Shown here one piece after another: positions 52,265 to 59,074 of a stretch of DNA of 64,000 nucleotides (position 1 is the stretch's first letter; every line of letters starts with the position of its first letter). A program made the position numbers and the translations under genes. Under the pieces are notes generated by a model. The model was given only the letters and a program-made list of their open reading frames with translations, was not told the DNA's origin and made no database searches. The DNA is from Arthrobacter celericrescens (lineage in GTDB: Bacteria; Actinomycetota; Actinomycetes; Actinomycetales; Micrococcaceae). Location: the NCBI RefSeq assembly GCF_003614925.1, contig NZ_QYLP01000100.1, positions 1-64,000 on the forward strand. Direction: 5' to 3'.

Positions 52265-52849
52265 ATGGAACTGCACATCACAGGGGACCCGGCCGCCGAC
52301 AAACTGCTCAGCGACGACGCGTTTGCGCTGCTCACCGGCATGCTGCTGGACCAGCAGGTCACGATGGAGTCGGCGTTCGCCGGCCCGGAAAAGATCCGGA
52401 CGCGCATCGGCTCGATCGCGCCCGCAACGGTCGCCGGTTTCGACCCCGCAGGCTTCGTGGAGATGTTCAAGGAGGGCCCGGCCGTGCACCGCTTCCCCGG
52501 CTCCATGGCGGGGAGGGTCCAAGCGCTCGCCGAGACCGTCGAGCACGAGTGGGGCGGGGACGCCACCGCCATCTGGACACAGGGCGATCCCGACGGCAAG
52601 GAAGTGCTGAACCGGCTCAAGGCCCTGCCGGGCTTCGGCGAGCAGAAGGCCAAGATCTTCCTGGCGCTCCTCGGCAAACAGTGCGGGCTCCAGGCCGAGG
52701 GCTGGCGCGAAGCCGCCGGGAACTACGGCCAGGCGGACGTCTTCCTTTCCGTGGCGGACATCGTGGATCCGGAATCGCTCCGCAAGGTGCGCGCCTCCAA
52801 GCAGGCTGCGAAGGCCGCGGCCAAGGCAGCCAAGTCCGCAGGGCACTGA
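52265..52849 (+). CDS. HhH-GPD-type base excision repair protein
   Basis: A 194-residue protein of the HhH-GPD DNA glycosylase superfamily. The helix-hairpin-helix reads LKALPGFGEQKAKIFLALLG. The N-terminal part (LLTGMLLDQQVTMESAFAGP) matches the uncharacterised actinobacterial group named HhH-GPD-type base excision DNA repair protein. The usual catalytic Asp segment after the hairpin is not obvious: the protein reads NYGQADVFLSVADIVDPESL there, so the catalytic residue is uncertain. The C-terminus is a Lys/Ala-rich tail (KQAAKAAAKAAKSAGH) that may bind DNA. ATG 52265. Confidence 0.8.
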   Translation: MELHITGDPAADKLLSDDAFALLTGMLLDQQVTMESAFAGPEKIRTRIGSIAPATVAGFDPAGFVEMFKEGPAVHRFPGSMAGRVQALAETVEHEWGGDATAIWTQGDPDGKEVLNRLKALPGFGEQKAKIFLALLGKQCGLQAEGWREAAGNYGQADVFLSVADIVDPESLRKVRASKQAAKAAAKAAKSAGH

Positions 52850-52874
52850 CATCCGGTCCGCCGAGGATTAAACT

Positions 52875-53441
52875 GTGGCTATGTCCGCCATAGCAGCGCG
52901 CAAGTTGTTCAAGCATTCGGGCACGGGACTGATGTTCCGCGGGGCTTTGGCCTTGCTCCTGGCCTGGGCTGTTGCGGCCCTCCCGGTGGACACGGTGTTC
53001 GCCCTCGCGTACGTGTTCGGAACCTATGCGATGACCGACGGCGTCGCGAACCTGGCGCACTACTACTACGATCCCGTCCGCCACTCCCGCTGGAGCATGA
53101 TCGGCGGGATTGCCTCCGTCGGCGTCGGCCTGGTGGCCGTTTCGTGGCCCGGCATCGCCGTCATGCCCTTGGCCCTCCTCATCGGGATATGGGCCCTGGC
53201 ACTGGGTATCACGCAGATCTTCATCGCGCTCGAAGGCAGGACCACCATCAGGGCCTGGCGTAGTGCCGCGCTGACAGGCTTTGTCCTCATCGCGTTCGGC
53301 GTCCTTCTCCTCGTCAACCCCGGCGCCGGAATCCTGGCACTTTCGGGGATGCTGGCGGCGTTCACCGCCGTCGCCGGCGTGCTGCTGGTGGTCTCCGGAA
53401 TCTCCATGCGCCGGGTGGAAGCCCGCTCGGCGACTGTCTGA
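52875..53441 (+). CDS. HdeD-like DUF308 membrane protein
   Basis: A 188-residue protein made of six hydrophobic helices in three hairpins, as in the HdeD / DUF308 family, with TDGVANLAHYYYDP, LLIGIWALALGITQIFIALE and a final LLVVSGISMRRVEARS. HdeD takes part in acid resistance in E. coli; in actinobacteria its role is unknown. GTG 52875 has GAGG about 8 bases upstream; ATG 52881 is possible. It follows the HhH-GPD gene by 25 bases and converges on the PfkB gene. Confidence 0.85.
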   Translation: MAMSAIAARKLFKHSGTGLMFRGALALLLAWAVAALPVDTVFALAYVFGTYAMTDGVANLAHYYYDPVRHSRWSMIGGIASVGVGLVAVSWPGIAVMPLALLIGIWALALGITQIFIALEGRTTIRAWRSAALTGFVLIAFGVLLLVNPGAGILALSGMLAAFTAVAGVLLVVSGISMRRVEARSATV

Positions 53442-53467
53442 CTGCACGGGTCCGCTCCGACGCGCTA

Positions 53468-54409
53468 CTAGGCGGGCGCAGGTGCCGGCTCCGCCGTCAA
53501 TTCTTCCGTCGTGGGCGGGTTTGCGCCGGGCCTGTTGACCGTGATGGCGGCTGCTTTGGACGCCGTCCGGCCGAGGATTTCGAGCACTGCGGGAGCCAGG
53601 CCGTCGCTGCTGCGGCTGAGCAGGCCGTAGACCAGGGCGGCCATGTAGGAATCGCCGGCTCCGATGGTGTCGGCAACAACGGTCTTCACCGCCGGCACGT
53701 GCAGGCGGTTCGCCGGTGTCGCCAACAAGGATCCTTCGGCGCCGCGCGTGATCACGGCCAATCCGGCACCAAGTCCGAGGACGCGGTCGGCGGCATCGTC
53801 CAGTCCGAGGCCGGGGTAGAGCCAGCGCGCGTCCTCGTCGCTGAGCTTGACCACATCCGTCAGTGGAACGAGGTCCTCGAAGATGGCGAGTGCTTCGGCA
53901 TGCGTGCCGAGCAGGGCAGGCCGGATGTTGGGGTCGTAGGTGACCAGGGTTTCGCGGTACGACTGCTCGAGCAATGTCCTGACGGCTCCCGCGCCAGGGG
54001 AAAGGAAGCTGGCGATCGATCCGGTGTGCAGGATCCTGGGGAAGGAAGGGGGAGCCACGGGCGCCAGTTCCCAGGAGATGTCGAACTCGTAGCTGGCGGA
54101 ACCGTCGGAAGCCAGCGTGGCGGTCGCCGAAGCGGTCCGGCCCGCCGAGATGGACCCCGGGAGCAGGGACACGCCGGCCGAGGACAGGTGGCGGGAAATC
54201 GCGGCACCGCGTTCGTCGTCGCCGATCGAGGTCAGCAGGCTGGTCCTGACCCCCAGCCGGCCCAGCCCGTAGGCCACGTTGGCCGGCGAACCGCCCGGAT
54301 GTTCAACTGTGCCGCGGGAAGAAGTGACGACGTCGATGAGTGCTTCGCCGATCACGACGACGTCGGCTGACTCTGCATGGTGAGCGGAGTCTGGGTACGA
54401 GTGGGCCAT
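53468..54409 (-). CDS. PfkB-family sugar kinase, probable fructokinase
   Basis: A 313-residue ribokinase/PfkB-family kinase. Seen motifs are GEALIDVV at the N-terminus, the sugar-binding HPGGSPANVAYGLGRLG, TYDPNIRPALL and the catalytic signature DTIGAGDSYMAAL with the anion hole and base Asp. The pattern is that of bacterial fructokinases. It is the last gene of the ABC transporter operon, 97 bases after the ATPase gene, across a strong inverted repeat. In this context it would phosphorylate imported fructose in the cytoplasm. Confidence 0.88.
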   Translation of the reverse strand: MAHSYPDSAHHAESADVVVIGEALIDVVTSSRGTVEHPGGSPANVAYGLGRLGVRTSLLTSIGDDERGAAISRHLSSAGVSLLPGSISAGRTASATATLASDGSASYEFDISWELAPVAPPSFPRILHTGSIASFLSPGAGAVRTLLEQSYRETLVTYDPNIRPALLGTHAEALAIFEDLVPLTDVVKLSDEDARWLYPGLGLDDAADRVLGLGAGLAVITRGAEGSLLATPANRLHVPAVKTVVADTIGAGDSYMAALVYGLLSRSSDGLAPAVLEILGRTASKAAAITVNRPGANPPTTEELTAEPAPAPA

Positions 54410-54430
54410 TTCAGGGAGTCTTTCGCAGGG

Positions 54431-54477
54431 CCGTCCGCGGACGCGGCGTTGTGGGGCTTCGCCGGGTCCGCGGACGG
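54431..54477 (-). terminator. Intra-operon inverted repeat between ATPase and kinase genes
   Basis: CCGTCCGCGGAC (54431-54442) and GTCCGCGGACGG (54466-54477) are perfect 12-base inverted copies around a 23-base loop. No T-run follows on the minus strand, so a full intrinsic terminator is not supported; an mRNA-stabilising or partly terminating hairpin that lowers kinase expression is more likely. Confidence 0.45.
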
Positions 54478-54506
54478 GAGGTGGGGTGGAACGCCGTCAG
54501 GACGGT

Positions 54507-55301
54507 TCAGGCCGTTGCGGCACCTGTCATGATCGCCACGGCATCCGTCATGGAATGCGATTGTGGCGTGATCGTGGCCGCGCACTTGCCGAGCCGCTGG
54601 ATGTGGATCCGGTCGGCGACGTCGAACACGTGAGGCATGTTGTGGCTGATCAGGATGACCGGCAGACCGCGGTCCCGGAGGTCCCGGACCAGCTGCAGGA
54701 CCTGGTTCGATTCACGCACACCCAGGGCCGCCGTCGGCTCGTCCAGCACCACCACCTTGGAACCGAAGGCAGCGGCCCGGGCCACGGCAACTGCCTGGCG
54801 CTGACCGCCGGAGAGATTCTCCACCGGAACGGTGACGTCCTGGAGTGTGGAAATACCCAGCCGGATCAGCTCCGCCTTGGCCTTGCGGCGCATGCCCTTG
54901 GTATCGAGGACCCGGAAGAGCGATCCCAGGGGCCCGGGGAGCCGCTCTTCACGGCCAAGGAACAGGTTCGAAGCCACATCCAGGGCGGGGGAGACCGCCA
55001 GGTTCTGGTAGACAGTTTCGATGCCGTGGGCCCTGGCGTCCTGCGGCCTCTTGAAGTGGACCTGCTGCCCGGAGACGAGGAGTTCGCCGGTATCCGGGAT
55101 CTCCGCCCCGGTGAGGCACTTGATGAGGGTGGACTTGCCGGCCCCGTTGTCACCGATGATGGCCAGTACTTCGCCGGGGTAGAGGTCCAGGCTGACACCG
55201 TCCAGCCCCACCACCTTGCCGAAGGTCTTGACCAGGTTGCGTGCCTGCAGGATCGGTTGGCGGGTCCCGGTAGCCGGAGTGGGAACGTCGACGGCGGTCA
55301 T
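54507..55301 (-). CDS. Sugar ABC transporter ATP-binding protein (FrcA-like)
   Basis: A 264-residue single ABC ATPase. Walker A is GDNGAGKST (50-58), the signature is LSGGQ (163-167) and Walker B is VVVLDE (183-188), followed by PTAAL and the H-loop ISHN. Most sugar importers of the ribose class use a double ATPase of about 500 residues; a single-domain form like this is typical of FrcA-type fructose importers. Its ATG overlaps the permease stop by 4 bases. It energises uptake by the membrane permease. Confidence 0.9.
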   Translation of the reverse strand: MTAVDVPTPATGTRQPILQARNLVKTFGKVVGLDGVSLDLYPGEVLAIIGDNGAGKSTLIKCLTGAEIPDTGELLVSGQQVHFKRPQDARAHGIETVYQNLAVSPALDVASNLFLGREERLPGPLGSLFRVLDTKGMRRKAKAELIRLGISTLQDVTVPVENLSGGQRQAVAVARAAAFGSKVVVLDEPTAALGVRESNQVLQLVRDLRDRGLPVILISHNMPHVFDVADRIHIQRLGKCAATITPQSHSMTDAVAIMTGAATA

Positions 55302-56362
55302 GACTTAACCTTTCGGATCCACTGGTCCACCGACACAGCGACAATGATGAGCACGCCCACGGCGAGGGTCTGGAACAGGACGTCCAGCCCCGCGAGGGAC
55401 AGGCCATTCCGGAAGACGCCCACGATCAGCGCCCCGAGCAACGAACCCCAGACGGATCCGCGGCCGCCGAAGAGGCTCGTGCCGCCGATGACGACGGCGG
55501 TGATCGAGTCCAGGTTCAGGTCCACGCCGGCGTTGGGGCTGGCCGCGTTGGTACGGCCGATCTGGATCCACGCGCCGACGGCCAGGACCGCGCCTGCGGC
55601 CAGGTAGACGCTCATGAGGACCCGGTTGACGGGGATGCCGGCCAGGCGGGCCGCCTCCTTGTCGTCACCCACCGCATAGACGTGGCGTCCCCAGGCGGTC
55701 TTGCCGAGGATGAAGGCCACTCCGATGTAGAGCAGCAGCATCGCGACCACACCGGTGGAGATCCGTACCGGACCCACAGGGAAGGTGCTGCCCATCCAAG
55801 TCAGCAGGGCCGGCATGCTCGAGCCGCGCACGGTGGAGCCGCCCGAGTACAGCAGGGTCAGTGCGATGAAGATGTTCAGCGTTCCCAAGGTCACGATGAA
55901 CGGCGGAAGCTTGAACCTGGTCACGAGGAAACCGTTGAGCGCGCCGGCGGCGAGTCCGACGACGAGCCCCGCCACGAGCGCAAGCGGTGCCGGCATGCCG
56001 TTATTCACCGTAGTCTGCGCAACCACCATGGACGCCAGGATCATCACGGCGCCCACTGAGAGGTCGATGCCCGCAGTGAGGATGATAAGGGTCTGCGCGA
56101 TGGCGAGGGTTCCCACCACGGAGACCTGCTGCGTAATGAGGGAGAGGTTCTCAACGCGCAGGAAGCGGTCGTTGAGGACGCCGAACACCACCACGGCTAC
56201 CAGGAGCACGATCGTCGGGCTCAGGGCGGGGTAGCGGTGCAGGACGTTGCGGATGCGGCTGAGGGGTGTGCTCCGGTCCATGAATTCCTCGGCCGGGTCG
56301 GAGTGCTTCTCGGCTGGCGGTCCGGCTGCTTGCTGTTGCTGGGTCATGTTTGCTCCTGTCAA
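55298..56362 (-). CDS. Sugar ABC transporter permease (FrcC / RbsC-like)
   Basis: A 354-residue integral membrane permease of the ribose/fructose class, with about 8-10 hydrophobic helices. Family stretches are TLAIAQTLIILTAGIDLSVG, NGFLVTRFKLPPFIVTLGTL and AVVIGGTSLFGGRGSVWGSL. The N-terminal 45 residues are hydrophilic. It lies 9 bases after the binding-protein gene and overlaps the ATPase gene by 4 bases. It forms the channel of the importer. Confidence 0.92.
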   Translation of the reverse strand: MTGANMTQQQQAAGPPAEKHSDPAEEFMDRSTPLSRIRNVLHRYPALSPTIVLLVAVVVFGVLNDRFLRVENLSLITQQVSVVGTLAIAQTLIILTAGIDLSVGAVMILASMVVAQTTVNNGMPAPLALVAGLVVGLAAGALNGFLVTRFKLPPFIVTLGTLNIFIALTLLYSGGSTVRGSSMPALLTWMGSTFPVGPVRISTGVVAMLLLYIGVAFILGKTAWGRHVYAVGDDKEAARLAGIPVNRVLMSVYLAAGAVLAVGAWIQIGRTNAASPNAGVDLNLDSITAVVIGGTSLFGGRGSVWGSLLGALIVGVFRNGLSLAGLDVLFQTLAVGVLIIVAVSVDQWIRKVKS

Positions 56363-56371
56363 CGACCGGTC

Positions 56372-57487
56372 CTACTTACCCCAGCAGACCTGGGCAGCAT
56401 CCGCCGTCGTGATGCTCTTGACGCCTTCGGCCGCCTTGTCGGTGACCAGTTCGACTCCGGTGTTGAAGAAGTCCAGTCCCGCCGAGTTCTCCGGCTTCTT
56501 GCCGGTCTTGGTGAGGTCGACGATTGCCTTGACGCCGAGCTCTGCCATCTTGACCGGGTACTGCTGGGCGGTGGCGCCGATGACGCCGGCCTTGACGTTG
56601 TTCACGCCGGCGCAGCCGCCGTCGACCGAAACGATGAGGACGTCCTTTTCCTTGCCGGCGGACTTGAGTGCCTCGTACGCTCCGGCGGCAGCAGGTTCAT
56701 TGATGGTGTACACGACGTTGATATTGGGGTTCTTGGACAGCAGGGTCTCCATCGCCGTGCGGCCGCCGTCCTCGGCGCCTTGGGAAGCCTGGTTGCCGAC
56801 AATCTCGTAGTCGCCGCCCTTGCCGCCCGTGTACTTGCCGGTCTTGGCTTCGTCGCCGTTCTTCTTCTTGTCCGCCGTGTCGACGCCGAGGCCAGTCAGG
56901 AAGCCCTGGTCGCGGTTGTAGTCAACGGAGACCACCTTGTCATCGAAGAGGTCGATCAGCGCGATGGTGGCCTTCTTGCCTCCTAGCTGCGCGGCGGTCC
57001 ACTTTCCGATCAGCTCGCCGGCCGCGAAGTTGTCCGTGGCGAACGTGATGTCCGCGGCATCGGCCGGGTCCGGCGGGGTGTCCAGGGCGATGACAAAGAG
57101 GCCGGCGTCCTTGGCCTTCTTCAGGGCGTCGACGACGGACGGGCCGTTGGGGGTGATGAGGATTCCCTTGTCGCCCTTGGAGATGGCGTTTTCGATGGCC
57201 TGGATCTGGGTGTCCTCGTCGCCGTCGGCCTTGCCTGCCGCGAGCTTGAGGTCGACGCCGTCAGCTTCGGCGGCCTTTTTCGCGCCGTCCTGCATGGAGA
57301 CGAAGAACGGGTTGGCGGTGGTCTTGACGATCAGGGAGACGCCGATCTTCTCGGAGGAAGACCCGGTGGTGGAACCCGTGCCGCTTGAACTGCCTCCGCA
57401 GGCCGTCAGGCTCAGTGCACCGAGGGTCAGGACCGCGCCGGCGGCGAAGAGGCGGCGGGCGGTGGAGCGTGGGGCGATGGAACTCAT
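56372..57487 (-). CDS. Sugar-binding lipoprotein of ABC transporter (FrcB-like)
   Basis: A 371-residue periplasmic-binding-protein-fold lipoprotein. The signal peptide ends with a lipobox LTAC (Cys 30), followed by a Gly/Ser linker, so it is anchored to the outer face of the membrane. The mature part has the ribose-binding-protein pattern: IGVSLIVKTTANPFFVSMQD, KGILITPNGPSVVDALKKAK and DVLIVSVDGGCAGVNNVKAG. ATG 57487 is preceded by AGGAG 8 bases upstream. First gene of the minus-strand operon; a LacI-type operator lies at its transcription start. Fructose or short fructans are the likely ligand, from context. Confidence 0.9.
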   Translation of the reverse strand: MSSIAPRSTARRLFAAGAVLTLGALSLTACGGSSSGTGSTTGSSSEKIGVSLIVKTTANPFFVSMQDGAKKAAEADGVDLKLAAGKADGDEDTQIQAIENAISKGDKGILITPNGPSVVDALKKAKDAGLFVIALDTPPDPADAADITFATDNFAAGELIGKWTAAQLGGKKATIALIDLFDDKVVSVDYNRDQGFLTGLGVDTADKKKNGDEAKTGKYTGGKGGDYEIVGNQASQGAEDGGRTAMETLLSKNPNINVVYTINEPAAAGAYEALKSAGKEKDVLIVSVDGGCAGVNNVKAGVIGATAQQYPVKMAELGVKAIVDLTKTGKKPENSAGLDFFNTGVELVTDKAAEGVKSITTADAAQVCWGK

Positions 57488-57522
57488 CTTTGAATCTCCT
57501 GTCTCAGGGCACCTTGCGTGCC

Positions 57523-57536
57523 TGACAACGATGTCA
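57523..57536 (-). promoter_or_regulatory. LacI-type operator at the ABC transporter promoter
   Basis: TGACAACGATGTCA has perfect TGACA/TGTCA arms. It lies just downstream of the -10 of the transporter promoter, so a bound repressor would block initiation. It differs by one central base from the operators at 57603 and 61772. Confidence 0.7.
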
Positions 57537-57542
57537 TCCCCA

Positions 57543-57572
57543 TGTGTAATCCAGCTCACACGCTATAGTCAA
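57543..57572. promoter_or_regulatory. Overlapping divergent promoters of the transporter operon and lacI-type gene
   Basis: Minus strand: TTGACT (57567-57572) with TTACAC or TACACA (57543-57549) at 17-18 bases, reading into the binding-protein gene. Plus strand: TATAGT (57564-57569) is a good -10 for the regulator gene, with a weak -35 near 57541. The two promoters overlap, so repression of one may affect the other. Confidence 0.55.
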
Positions 57573-57601
57573 CGGGGACACCTCGAGGGGGAGAATATTT
57601 C

Positions 57602-58651
57602 GTGACAACGTTGTCTCATCGTTACCAAGCCAACCAGAGCGGGCGCCCGACCATGCGCCATGTTGCTGCCCTCGCGGGCGTCGGTATCAAGACCGTCTCG
57701 CGCGTCATGAACGACGAGCCGGGGGTATCCGAAGCAACCCGGCAGCGTGTTCTGCAGGCCAGCCAGCAGTTGAACTACCAGTTGGACATGGCCGCCGGCA
57801 GCCTGCGCCGGTCCGGACGCCAGACCCTGTCCATCGGACTGCTTCTGCCAAGCGTGGCCAATCCGTTCAGCAGCGAAATACACCGCGCGCTTGAGGACAC
57901 GTTGTCCGAGCGCGGCATCGCGGTCTTCGCGGCGAGCCTCGATGACGACCCCGAGCGGGAAAAGGCTCTCGTGGCAGCCTTCCTCGGCCGGCGGGTGGAT
58001 GGCATGGTGCTTACGCCGATCGCCAGGAGCCAGGCGTACGTGATCCCGGAGCATTCACGGGACCTTCCAATGGTTTTCATCGACCGCGAACCGGTGGGCA
58101 TTGAGGCGGACGCCGTGGTCACGGACAACGCTGCCGGAGCCGCCCGGGCGGCTGCCCACCTGCTGGGCCACGGCCACACCCGGCTGGCCTATTTTGGTGA
58201 CACGCCGGACATCCAGACGGCGCGGGAACGCCGCCGCGGCTTCCTTGAGCAATTGGGCCAGGCAGGCATCCCCACCTCTACTGTTTCCGTCCGGGAAGGG
58301 CTGCGGGATGTTGAATCAGCGCGGCTTGCGGCCCTTGCCGTCCTGGCCTCGGATGAACCGCCTACCGCCATCTTCTCGAGCCAGAACCTGGTCACCTTCG
58401 GGGTCATGCGCGCCTTGAAGGAAATGGGCGCGAGCCGCCGCGTGGCGTTGGTGGGCTTCGACGACTTTGCCCTTGCCGACATGATGGACCCCGGAATCAC
58501 CGTGATTGCCCAGCATCCTGAACGGATCGGCAAGCTCGCGGCCGAAAGGCTGCTTGCCCGGATAGACGGCGACGACGGCGCGCCGCGGACTTACGTGGTC
58601 CCCTCCGAACTGATCGTGCGCGGCTCCGGCGAGTTGCCGCCGTCGTACTAA
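57602..58651 (+). CDS. LacI-family transcriptional repressor of the fructan locus
   Basis: A 349-residue LacI-type regulator. The N-terminal HTH and hinge helix read MRHVAALAGVGIKTVSRVMN (about 18-37) and SEATRQRVLQASQQLNY; the rest is a periplasmic-binding-protein-like sensor (MVLTPIARSQAYVIPEHSRD, VALVGFDDFALADMMDPGIT). It starts with GTG, with GGGGGAG 8-9 bases upstream. Its first codons form an operator (GACAACGTTGTC), so it should repress itself. Divergent from the transporter operon; an identical palindrome precedes the levanase. The inducer is probably fructose or a phosphorylated form, from context. Confidence 0.93.
   Translation: MTTLSHRYQANQSGRPTMRHVAALAGVGIKTVSRVMNDEPGVSEATRQRVLQASQQLNYQLDMAAGSLRRSGRQTLSIGLLLPSVANPFSSEIHRALEDTLSERGIAVFAASLDDDPEREKALVAAFLGRRVDGMVLTPIARSQAYVIPEHSRDLPMVFIDREPVGIEADAVVTDNAAGAARAAAHLLGHGHTRLAYFGDTPDIQTARERRRGFLEQLGQAGIPTSTVSVREGLRDVESARLAALAVLASDEPPTAIFSSQNLVTFGVMRALKEMGASRRVALVGFDDFALADMMDPGITVIAQHPERIGKLAAERLLARIDGDDGAPRTYVVPSELIVRGSGELPPSY
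57603..57616 (+). promoter_or_regulatory. LacI-type operator inside the start of the regulator gene
   Basis: TGACAACGTTGTCT contains the perfect 12-base palindrome GACAACGTTGTC (57604-57615) and overlaps the GTG start codon. A bound repressor would act as a roadblock to its own gene. Confidence 0.7.
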
Positions 58652-58693
58652 GCCCGTCCCAAGAAGCCATCACCAAAGCAAGGAGAGCCACGC

Positions 58694-58987
58694 ATGGCCA
58701 AGACACTGTATGCCGAATTCACCGTCAAGCCCGGCAGCGAGGATAGGGTCGCCGGGATGATGCGCGAGCTGACGGACCGCGTGCGCGAGGAACCCGGCAA
58801 CCAGTTGTTCCTGCCGTACACCCGCGAATCCAACCCGCGGGAGTACTTCGTGTTCGAGGTGTATCGGGACGATGACGCCTTCCGCGAGCACATCACCGCC
58901 GACTACGGGGCCGTTTTCAATGCCGAACTCACGGAGCACATCGAAGAAGACGGCTCGGTGCTGACCTGGCTCGAACCGCTCGCCTGA
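58694..58987 (+). CDS. Antibiotic biosynthesis monooxygenase (ABM)-domain protein
   Basis: A 97-residue dimeric alpha/beta-barrel-type ABM domain. Recognised by YAEFTVKPGSEDRVAGMMRE, EEPGNQLFLPYTRESNPREY and FVFEVYRDDDAFREHITADY. YgiN-type quinol monooxygenases and related small enzymes share this pattern; substrate unknown. AGGAG precedes the ATG. It follows the LacI-type regulator by 42 bases and may be cotranscribed with it. It converges on the levanase gene across a long inverted repeat. Confidence 0.88.
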   Translation: MAKTLYAEFTVKPGSEDRVAGMMRELTDRVREEPGNQLFLPYTRESNPREYFVFEVYRDDDAFREHITADYGAVFNAELTEHIEEDGSVLTWLEPLA

Positions 58988-58999
58988 ACATCCCCCAAC

Positions 59000-59065
59000 C
59001 CCAACTGACTCGCAGTTGATGTCGTTTTGAGGGCTCATAACGACATCTATTGCGAGTCAGTTGGG
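59000..59065. repeat. 66-base inverted repeat between convergent genes (REP-like, possible bidirectional terminator)
   Basis: CCCAACTGACTCGCA (59000-59014) pairs with TGCGAGTCAGTTGGG (59051-59065). Inside, GATGTCGTT (59018-59026) pairs with AACGACATC (59039-59047), leaving a 3-base internal mismatch and a 12-base loop. It fills the gap between the ABM and levanase stops. I recall similar sequences in other Arthrobacter genomes, but that needs a search. Confidence 0.75.
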
Positions 59066-59074
59066 CTGCCGGCG

